From Postechiella sp039985655 (GTDB lineage: Bacteria; Bacteroidota; Bacteroidia; Flavobacteriales; Flavobacteriaceae): a stretch of 64,000 nucleotides of DNA. The DNA lies in the NCBI GenBank assembly GCA_039985655.1, contig JBDWSF010000003.1, positions 202,222-266,221 of the forward strand, in the 5' to 3' direction. Both the position numbers and the translations under genes were made by a program. Numbering within the stretch: the stretch's first letter is position 1; every line of letters starts with the position of its first letter. Below, piece after piece: positions 44,447-50,865 of this stretch. The notes under the pieces were generated by a model. That model worked only from the letters and a program-made list of their open reading frames with translations. It was not told where the DNA came from and did not search any database.

Positions 44447-45931
44447 ATGATTCCTTATAAAACCATTATTAATTTAGATAGAAAAGGAAAGCAACCATTA
44501 TACATTCAATTGACCAATCAATTTATTGAATTAATAAAAAACGGAACATTAGCGCCTAAGGTGAAATTACCGAGTAGTAGATTGTTATCAGAGCTTATAG
44601 GTTTGCATCGAAAAACAGTAGTGGCTTGTTACGAAGAATTGGCTTTACAAGGTTGGATAGAAACGGTGCCGCAAAAAGGAACTTTTGTAAATGCCGATTT
44701 ACCATTACTGCAACAACAAAAAATAGGAGATGAATTGGTTGTTTCTGAGAAAAGTAAAACAGGTTTTTCGTTTAAAAGGAATTTGATTTTAGAGCGATCA
44801 TTTCCGCAATCTTTTAATGACAATTATATGTATGTTAACGATGGCGTTTCCGATGGACGATTGGCACCAGTTAACGAAATTGCAGTACTTTATAGAAAGT
44901 TGTCGAATAAAAAAAGTATGGTAGACCATTTGGGGTATGGTACAACCTATGGGGATTCTACATTAAGAGAAACTTTAGTGCGTTATTTAAATGAAACGCG
45001 CGGATTAAAGATTACAACAGATCATATCATTATTACCAGAGGAAGTCAAATGGGCATGTTTTTGGCATCACAAGTATTAATATCAAATAACGAATATATT
45101 ATAGTTGGCGATACGAATTACAGTTCGTTTGATACCACTTTTGAGTTTGCTGGTGCAAAATTATTAAGAGTGAAAGTTGATGATAATGGATTAGATACCA
45201 ATGCGATCGAAACACTTTGTAATAAGCATACTATAAAAGCTATCTACACCACATCACACCATCATCACCCAACCACGGTTACCTTATCGGCAGAGCGAAG
45301 AATCCATCTTTTAAATTTAGCTAAAACCTATAAGTTCGCCATTATTGAAGATGATTACGATTACGATTTTCATTATAATCACGCTCCAATTTTGCCTTTA
45401 GCAAGTCACGATAAAAACGGTAATGTTATTTACGTAGGTTCAATTTGTAAAACGGTAGCACCCGTTTATAGAATTGGTTATTTAATAGCTTCGAAAGATT
45501 TTATTGATGAATGTGCAAAATTACGCCGCTTTATAGACAGGCAGGGCGATGCTATTTTAGAATTGGCTTTTTCTAATTTTATAAAAGAAGGGAGTTTAGA
45601 TAGACATATTAACAAAGTGGTTAAAATTTATAAAACACGTAGAGATTTGTTTTGTAAACTTTTAAAAGAAGAACTAAATGATTATTTATCTTTTGATATT
45701 CCTAAAGGAGGTATGGCTATTTGGGCTACTTTAAATAAAAAATACTCGTGGGAAACTGTTACAAAAATAGCATTACAACAAAAACTTATAATTACGGATT
45801 GGAAACGCTACGATGTGGCAAATAAAAAACACAATGCGATAAGAATTGGTTTTGCTGCTTATAATGAATCTGAGATTTATGAGTTTGTAAAACGGTTTAA
45901 GGTGACCATGAAGTTAGTTGAGAACTCTTGA
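44447..45931 (+). CDS. MocR/PdxR-like transcriptional regulator (GntR HTH plus aminotransferase-like domain)
   Basis: 494 residues from the ATG at 44447 (the upstream TTG would add 14 residues without homology). A GntR winged helix occupies about residues 15-85 (QPLYIQLTNQFIELIKNGTLAP, LPSSRLLSELIGLHRKTV). The rest is a fold-type I aminotransferase domain with the PLP-binding Lys at residue 335 (SICKTVAPVYRIGYL) and DDYDYDFHY. Such regulators sense PLP or amino compounds, often controlling vitamin B6 genes. Its 3' end is partly duplicated as a decayed fragment 1.9 kb downstream, beyond the lectin and GH18 genes. Confidence 0.88.
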   Translation: MIPYKTIINLDRKGKQPLYIQLTNQFIELIKNGTLAPKVKLPSSRLLSELIGLHRKTVVACYEELALQGWIETVPQKGTFVNADLPLLQQQKIGDELVVSEKSKTGFSFKRNLILERSFPQSFNDNYMYVNDGVSDGRLAPVNEIAVLYRKLSNKKSMVDHLGYGTTYGDSTLRETLVRYLNETRGLKITTDHIIITRGSQMGMFLASQVLISNNEYIIVGDTNYSSFDTTFEFAGAKLLRVKVDDNGLDTNAIETLCNKHTIKAIYTTSHHHHPTTVTLSAERRIHLLNLAKTYKFAIIEDDYDYDFHYNHAPILPLASHDKNGNVIYVGSICKTVAPVYRIGYLIASKDFIDECAKLRRFIDRQGDAILELAFSNFIKEGSLDRHINKVVKIYKTRRDLFCKLLKEELNDYLSFDIPKGGMAIWATLNKKYSWETVTKIALQQKLIITDWKRYDVANKKHNAIRIGFAAYNESEIYEFVKRFKVTMKLVENS

Positions 45932-46361
45932 TTATTTATAAGTTGTTTGTTTAATACTTTATAAAAGGTAGTTAAAAGCTTTGGGTGTTTTAGATAAAGT
46001 ACGCTTATAAAAGCACGGATTTTGAGCCGGAAGATAAAAACATTAACATGTTTATACTTCTTTCTTGTGATGATAATTCCTACTCTTATTACTAAATATA
46101 TGTATCTTGTGGGTTTTTTTCGTCATTCATCTTGTTAATTCCTCAAATTTGAATTGTCCAATGATATGGAATTGTATGTGTGAGTAGTTCTATTTATTTT
46201 AAAAATAGGTGTTTGTACTCTAAAAAGCATATCATTATAATCATTGGTTAGTAATTAAAAAGAAATATTTGATTAAGTAGCTACAATCATTTTTTTTTAA
46301 TACAAAGGTGGAATCCGAAAAACCAATTTTAAATAGAGTAGGAGTTTTTAAATTAAGAATT
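45932..46361. other. Spacer between MocR gene and lectin gene
   Basis: 430 bases, strongly AT-rich, no gene supported. A GTG-initiated 18-codon extension of the lectin frame begins at 46308 but adds residues absent from the family. No repeat or RNA structure was recognised. It marks the left side of the inserted islet. Confidence 0.55.
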
Positions 46362-46706
46362 ATGTCAACATTTAAAGTAGATATCCCAGCAGGTCCATTA
46401 TGGAACGATGAAGATGCTAAAGAAAAAGCTCCAAAAGTAGCAGCAGCACACCAAGGTACATGGACTGGGCAATGGAGTACAGTCGTAGAATCACAAATGA
46501 GCGTAGTTCAAGTAGAACTGCAAGTGGAAAATACAGGAACTGATCATTTTACGACAGATGTTCTTGCAGGACCATTATGGAGTGATGAAGATGCTAAAAA
46601 ATTCGGACCAGCAATTGCTGCTTCTTATGGCGCTGAGTTTACAGGTCAATGGAAAACAATTGTAGAAGGGAAAATGAGTGTTATTCAGATTAAATACACG
46701 TTCTAA
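46362..46706 (+). CDS. mvl: MVL-type mannan-binding lectin (two tandem repeats)
   Basis: 114 residues, the same size as the cyanobacterial Microcystis viridis lectin MVL, with which it shares most of its sequence: PAGPLWNDEDAK, AAAHQGTWTGQWSTVVES, MSVVQVELQVENTG, DVLAGPLWSDEDAK, AASYGAEFTGQWKTIVEG and MSVIQIKYTF. The two homologous modules are residues 9-52 and 68-113, each one a sugar site in MVL, which binds Man(a1-6)Man(b1-4)GlcNAc-type cores of high-mannose glycans. There is no signal peptide, as in MVL, so it is cytosolic or released by a non-classical route. It has its own terminator. Rare in Bacteroidota as far as I know; transfer is likely. Confidence 0.93.
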   Translation: MSTFKVDIPAGPLWNDEDAKEKAPKVAAAHQGTWTGQWSTVVESQMSVVQVELQVENTGTDHFTTDVLAGPLWSDEDAKKFGPAIAASYGAEFTGQWKTIVEGKMSVIQIKYTF

Positions 46707-46721
46707 AGAAGCGTAAGAATA

Positions 46722-46760
46722 AAAAAAGTGATTTCATTTAAATAATGAAATCACTTTTTT
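46722..46760 (+). terminator. Strong intrinsic terminator after the lectin gene
   Basis: A 17-bp perfect stem (46722-46738 with 46744-46760, core AGTGATTTCATT) with a 5-base loop, and T-run as part of the 3' arm. It makes the lectin gene a separate transcription unit from the GH18 gene. Confidence 0.88.
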
Positions 46761-46829
46761 ATTGGTTTAATAACATGTCCTAATAATAGAGTACACCACA
46801 CTTATTAATTAACTCAAATATTTTATCTA

Positions 46830-47744
46830 ATGAAAAATAATATGAACATAGCAGCATATGGAGAAGGGATACTATATCCTCCAAATTTAGCTTTGAATAT
46901 GAAAGAAATTCAACAAGCAGGTTGGACAAGTCTAATGGTTAGTTTGTTTCAAGTCAGTTCTACAGGAGATATAAGCATTAATGGTAATACCTTAATTTCT
47001 AAAGCTAAATATACAGGTGATGCAGCCTGGCCACAACAACTATCAGATTTAAAGAGTTCAGGAACTATAAAGACCTTATTAGCAACTTTTGGAGGGTGGG
47101 ATAGCGCTTTTCAAAATATTCAGGACATATACAATGAGAATAATACTTTTAAAGGAACTCAATTAGAAGCCAATTGCAGAGCTTTTAGAAAAGTATTTCC
47201 TGCATTTGATTTAATCGATATGGATGTAGAATATCCAAATGGGAAACCACAAAATGCTCAAGCAGCCTTTATTGCATTTTGTGAAATGTGGATAGAAGTA
47301 GGTTTTAATATCACGTTTTGCCCTTATGGAGACATCCCTTTTTGGACAAATTCATTAGTAGCAATAGAAAGTAAATATCCAGGAGCTGTAAAATATTGGA
47401 ATTTACAATGCTATGCAGGTGGAGCAAATAATAACCCTGAGGTTTGGGCTCAAGCTATAAAAAAAGCATTACCAGCATTTAATGTTGACGGTTATATATT
47501 AGCAAGTGATTGGTCTCGATTTTGGAATTCAACCGCAAACGAGTGGCAAGGAGATTGTCCAGATGCTGTGAAATCATTGCTTTCTCAATTTAAAGGACAA
47601 AGTTGTGTTGGAGGAGCATTTATTTGGACTATTGATCAAATAATAAATTATAAAAGTGATGCAAGAACCCATCCTGACCCTGCGAGCTGTGGAAACGTGG
47701 GTATGACAGATTATATCCAAGCCATTAAAACAGCTTTTGTTTAA
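46830..47744 (+). CDS. GH18 chitinase-like protein without signal peptide
   Basis: 304 residues forming one TIM-barrel domain. The GH18 catalytic motif DxxDxDxE is complete as D127-LI-D130-M-D132-V-E134 (with E134 the proton donor). Supporting strands are LLATFGGWDS (residues 83-92, in place of SxGG), ITFCPYGD, YWNLQCYAGG (188-197) and GAFIWTIDQI (261-270, the conserved Trp strand). GH18 enzymes cut chitin or related GlcNAc polymers by substrate-assisted catalysis. There is no signal peptide or carbohydrate-binding module. The adjacent MVL lectin recognises GlcNAc-containing cores, and the pairing suggests a joint glycan target. It lies 123 bases after the lectin. Confidence 0.85.
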   Translation: MKNNMNIAAYGEGILYPPNLALNMKEIQQAGWTSLMVSLFQVSSTGDISINGNTLISKAKYTGDAAWPQQLSDLKSSGTIKTLLATFGGWDSAFQNIQDIYNENNTFKGTQLEANCRAFRKVFPAFDLIDMDVEYPNGKPQNAQAAFIAFCEMWIEVGFNITFCPYGDIPFWTNSLVAIESKYPGAVKYWNLQCYAGGANNNPEVWAQAIKKALPAFNVDGYILASDWSRFWNSTANEWQGDCPDAVKSLLSQFKGQSCVGGAFIWTIDQIINYKSDARTHPDPASCGNVGMTDYIQAIKTAFV

Positions 47745-47821
47745 TTATAAAATTTAATAATAAGTGATTTTCTTTGAGAATGATTAGATTGATTAAAAAA
47801 GAGTAGAAAACTTTTAAGTTT

Positions 47822-47943
47822 CGATATGGCAAATAAAAAACGCAATGCGATAAGAATTGGTTTTGCAGCTTATAATGAAATTGAGGTTTGTAAGAATGTT
47901 TAAGCAGGCGATGGAGGCTGCTAGGGAAGTTATTAAAATTTAG
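47822..47943 (+). pseudogene. Decayed 3' fragment of a MocR-family regulator gene
   Basis: The first 64 bases match the intact MocR gene at 45811-45874 with 5 mismatches and translate to YDMANKKRNAIRIGFAAYNE. An 8-base deletion relative to the intact gene then shifts the frame. In the restored frame the end reads FKQAMEAAREVIKI and stop, a plausible MocR C-terminus different from that of the intact copy. No 5' part is present. It is therefore a truncated, frameshifted remnant on the far side of the lectin/GH18 islet. Confidence 0.8.
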
Positions 47944-47949
47944 GTGTTC

Positions 47950-48081
47950 GTTTAACGTTTACGTATAAGAATAGTTGCGGTTTTGTGTGCGAGGATTTTC
48001 CGAAGGAAAATCAGACGTAACAAAAGAGCAACGACCATTGTTAAAGTATAAAATAGCAATTGTTTTTATACTTTGTTGTGT
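47950..48081 (-). other. attC-like long imperfect palindrome
   Basis: GTATAAGAATAGTTGC (47963-47978) pairs with GCAATTGTTTTTATAC (48056-48071) with three mismatches. On the minus strand the element ends in GTTAAAC, a perfect GTTRRRY core, and begins ACACAAC. An inner hairpin (GATTTTCC/GGAAAATC) and a GTTGC/GCAAC stem fill the middle. It starts 7 bases after the MocR remnant and ends 8 bases from the following gene's stop codon, as attC sites do in gene cassettes. Confidence 0.4.
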
Positions 48082-48088
48082 GTAGTTT

Positions 48089-48679
48089 TTATCTAATTGA
48101 TTGTTTTTCTTTTGGAATATTAACGACTCCGCATCCGTCAACAAGCCATTGATTCTTTACTTTTTTTATTTTCATTGTGATTTCAAAACCTTTCCAATTT
48201 TTTTTACCTCTTACTGTTAAATAATTTGATATAGAATCAATCTCATTTAATTCAAAGCCGTCATCAGGATAATCTTGTGCATCAAAAATAGGGTCAAAAC
48301 CTAGTCCGTATCCTGGGTTTTCTTTGTCAGCTTTGTCAATTAAAGTTTCGAGTTTGTTTTTAAAATTAGTTGTGGAATAATTATTAGAATTTACCCATGG
48401 TGTAATTCCTAAACTTTCTTTCATTTTATTACAATCCTCAACATAACCATTTATGAACTTCAAAGCGAAGAATTCTATTGAAATAGAATCCGTAACTATT
48501 ATTGTATCTTTTGTGTCGTCAATTTTCTCCTCGTTTTTTATATCATTAATTTCCGCTTCTTTTTTATGATCAGTTTTAAGTTCAACTTGTTCTTTCGATT
48601 CTGTTAAACTACTTTTTACTTTTTTGTCATTACAACTAAAGGCAATTAAAATTAACAGAATTAAATATAAAATTTTCAT
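48089..48679 (-). CDS. Hypothetical lipoprotein, possible gene-cassette cargo
   Basis: 196 residues from the ATG at 48679; an upstream TTG adds only three residues. Lipoprotein signal MKILYLILLILIAFSC with the lipobox Cys at 16, then a charged Lys/Glu linker (residues 17-60) and a folded C-terminal domain (SIEFFALKFINGYVEDCNKM ... FEITMKIKKVKNQWLVDGCGVVNIP). The last part resembles DUF3828-type domains, function unknown. It is flanked on both sides by attC-like palindromes and has its own promoter box, like a mobile cassette gene. Confidence 0.65.
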   Translation of the reverse strand: MKILYLILLILIAFSCNDKKVKSSLTESKEQVELKTDHKKEAEINDIKNEEKIDDTKDTIIVTDSISIEFFALKFINGYVEDCNKMKESLGITPWVNSNNYSTTNFKNKLETLIDKADKENPGYGLGFDPIFDAQDYPDDGFELNEIDSISNYLTVRGKKNWKGFEITMKIKKVKNQWLVDGCGVVNIPKEKQSIR

Positions 48680-48721
48680 AAATTTCAAATTTCAGTAGGT
48701 TTTCTCAAATTACACACAATG

Positions 48722-48729
48722 CAAAGATA
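48722..48729 (-). promoter_or_regulatory. Promoter -7 box TATCTTTG of the lipoprotein gene
   Basis: A perfect TAnnTTTG match on the minus strand, about 43 bases before the ATG at 48679. It overlaps the end of the second attC-like palindrome. Confidence 0.45.
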
Positions 48730-48765
48730 ACGTTCCGTTTCAATGAACTTTATCGGTTGTTAAAC
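48726..48765 (-). other. Second attC-like palindrome, upstream of the lipoprotein gene
   Basis: On the minus strand it reads GTTTAAC (RYYYAAC core), spacer AA, CCG, a 16-base loop region, CGG, spacer AA, CGTTATC. Paired outer and inner boxes with mismatched spacers are the attC layout. It has the same orientation as the larger element at 47950-48081, so the gene lies between two sites like a cassette. The right core (GTTATCT) is imperfect. Confidence 0.3.
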
Positions 48766-48801
48766 GAAGTTAGCCGATTTTTTTTACAAAGTCAACCCTT
48801 C

Positions 48802-49851
48802 TTAATCCTCCGCATTAAAAAACACCTTATAATAGTACATTTTTTTCTCGTCATCAAAACCACGTTCCATATATTCTGCCGAGGCATCTGGTGCATCAAT
48901 ATCTAATTTAATCTCGATATTGGTGTCTAGTTTTATTTCGGTTTTAATTTTCTTCTTTTCTTTTTTTACAACAACTTCAGCCACATCAAACTGGTTTTTA
49001 ATCACCAAGTTTTGTTCTCCTTCATATTCTTTTTTATAATCTTCAAAAAGTCGGATCGCTTTTTCGTCGTCAAGAACTTCTTCCTTAAAACGTTCAACGT
49101 TGACTATTTCATTCTCTTTAAAGAAATCGACCGTTCTGGCTAAAAATGTATTTTTGTCTTGAATACCAAAACTAGTTTTTAAAACTTCGGTAGAGAATTC
49201 TTTACACAGTTCGATGTATTGTTGGGTGTGGTTATTGGCATCATCGGCGTACTTAATATTTAAAAACTGATTAATCCAATATTGAGCATCGTAACTGTTA
49301 TTATCTACTGTCAAAATAATTTTACCTTCCGTATCAGCTTGGTTTAAAATTAAACAGCCTTTATCTACTTTTTTAGAACTGATGCCTGCTTGTACCAAAA
49401 CATCGTAACTGTTATTTTCTAAATAGGTTTGAAAGAAATTGACTTTACTTTCAATTTTAAAAATCCCAATGGCGTTTGTCGTCATGTCTCTAAACTCAAT
49501 ACCTTCAAATAGAACAATTAAAACATCTCCTGTTTTTATTTGTGCAGACGTAGACTGCTCGTATAAATGCGTAACAATATGTTTGGACATATCGATAAAA
49601 GCCTCGTCGTCATTAAACAGTTGTGTGCTGTAACTGTTTATTTCGTTTAAGGTGATATCGGCATGGTGGTTAAACCGGTGAGTTTGAACCAAACTGCTAA
49701 AAGGACGTAATAAAAACGGAAGCATTAAATCGTAACTGGCTTCGTCAAACTCAACTACTTTTTCGGAAAAAGCATTTTTTGTGTCGTTAAATTTATTACC
49801 AACTTTATGAATGATGAATTTTGAAATGGATGCGTTTTTTCTTGTAATCAT
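48802..49851 (-). CDS. Nucleoid-associated protein NdpA/YejK family
   Basis: 349 residues. The N-terminus ASISKFIIHKVGNKFNDTKNAFSEKVVEFDE and the central GDVLIVLFEGIEFRDMTTNAIGIFKIESK match the 37-kDa nucleoid-associated protein family (PF04245). CKEFSTEVLKTSFGIQDKNTFLARTVDFFKENE is the conserved helical middle. E. coli YejK associates with the nucleoid and binds topoisomerase; the exact role here is unknown. A Lys-rich linker (KKEKKKIKTEIKL) and acidic end complete it. Cytoplasmic. Confidence 0.85.
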   Translation of the reverse strand: MITRKNASISKFIIHKVGNKFNDTKNAFSEKVVEFDEASYDLMLPFLLRPFSSLVQTHRFNHHADITLNEINSYSTQLFNDDEAFIDMSKHIVTHLYEQSTSAQIKTGDVLIVLFEGIEFRDMTTNAIGIFKIESKVNFFQTYLENNSYDVLVQAGISSKKVDKGCLILNQADTEGKIILTVDNNSYDAQYWINQFLNIKYADDANNHTQQYIELCKEFSTEVLKTSFGIQDKNTFLARTVDFFKENEIVNVERFKEEVLDDEKAIRLFEDYKKEYEGEQNLVIKNQFDVAEVVVKKEKKKIKTEIKLDTNIEIKLDIDAPDASAEYMERGFDDEKKMYYYKVFFNAED

Positions 49852-49987
49852 ATCTTATAATTAAGTATGCAATATTAATAAAAAAGAACGCCAAAGCGAT
49901 GCTTTGACGTTCAAGATTCGAGGACTTAGATTTGGTTATCGTTATATCTTAATAACCTGTTGTATACTTTGATTTATTTTGCTAAAT

Positions 49988-50056
49988 CAACTGTCAGTTC
50001 GAGTGATTTCGACTTTTCTTGTCGAAATAGTATCGAGAAGAGGTGTTGAAACAGAA
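49988..50056. repeat. Family IV repeat, copy 2
   Basis: It contains TTCGAGTGATTTCGAC, a stem ATTTCGAC-TTTTCTT-GTCGAAAT and TATCGAGAAGAGG. It matches the degenerate copy at 39953-40014. It lies just after the end of the minus-strand TapB-like gene. Confidence 0.65.
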
Positions 50057-50085
50057 AATTTTATTCTCGATAGTTCTACTGAGCT

Positions 50086-50763
50086 TTATTTCGTAAAGCT
50101 TGTTAATTCCGAATATCCTGTAAGTTTTCCGTTTTTACTATACGTTTCACTTCTTACAACGCCAACACCTTTTGCTATCCATTCTTTAAAATTAAAAGTC
50201 ATTTTCATACCCATTTTCATTTCGGTAGTATAGCTTAATGCGTAACAATCAAAAGTTCCAGCTGGTGTTGTTACAGATTCTTTGGAGTTAACAGTTCTGT
50301 TTATCATATCCATGGTCATATTCATTTTCATGCCACCCATATCCAAAGCCATATTTAGGTTGGCGTCTTTTAGGGATTGTCCAACTTGTAAATCGTTTGG
50401 TAGTTCGATATTGTTTCCTGTTATTTCCATGTCCATATCTTTGTATTGTTTGAACATCTCAGAATTCATCATCGATTTAAAATCAATAGAAATACTATGG
50501 CCATCACAAGTTATTTGGTAACTGGTTGTTGTTATTTCTTTTCCTTTTTCATCAAAAACTATAGTTTTTATGGTAGCCACATTATTATCAATTTTTGTGA
50601 CTTCATAATTAACAATACTTTCTTTTTTACCTTTTTTGTTAAAGCTCGTAATTTCGAATTTAGCACCTTCCTCAAAAGGATAATAGGCTTTGCAAGCATT
50701 TTGCCCAATTACAGAAGTAGAAATAAAAAGGAAACATACAAGTAGTAATAATTTTGTTTTCAT
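50086..50763 (-). CDS. DUF3108/TapB-like secreted protein
   Basis: 225 residues with a signal peptide ending at VIGQ (about 21). Beta-rich throughout, with GAKFEITSFNKKGKKESIVNYEVTKI, a Met-rich stretch (MNMALDMGGMKMNMTMDMI-like, about residues 135-155), VTTPAGTFDCYALSY and WIAKGVGVVRSETYSKNGKLTGYSELTSF. The last two are typical of DUF3108/TapB family periplasmic proteins of unknown role. The Met cluster might simply pack the core or bind metal. It appears to be transcribed alone. Confidence 0.7.
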   Translation of the reverse strand: MKTKLLLLVCFLFISTSVIGQNACKAYYPFEEGAKFEITSFNKKGKKESIVNYEVTKIDNNVATIKTIVFDEKGKEITTTSYQITCDGHSISIDFKSMMNSEMFKQYKDMDMEITGNNIELPNDLQVGQSLKDANLNMALDMGGMKMNMTMDMINRTVNSKESVTTPAGTFDCYALSYTTEMKMGMKMTFNFKEWIAKGVGVVRSETYSKNGKLTGYSELTSFTK

Positions 50764-50865
50764 AATATAATATTAATAGCTGCCATAAATATAAAGATTT
50801 GTTTGTCAATAGCAAAGGTCAATGTGCTATTAAATATTTGTATAATAGCGGGTTATGTGTGTTTT

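Noticed and set aside
46308..46361. GTG start giving an 18-residue longer lectin
   Set aside because: The extra residues have no counterpart in MVL and the ATG at 46362 gives the exact family length.
47822..47943. Reading the MocR fragment as a small functional gene
   Set aside because: It has no start region, its frame is broken by an 8-base deletion, and it aligns only to the 3' end of the intact gene.
49979..50233. 84-codon plus-strand frame
   Set aside because: It runs through a repeat and antisense to the 3' end of the TapB-like gene; its composition is not protein-like.
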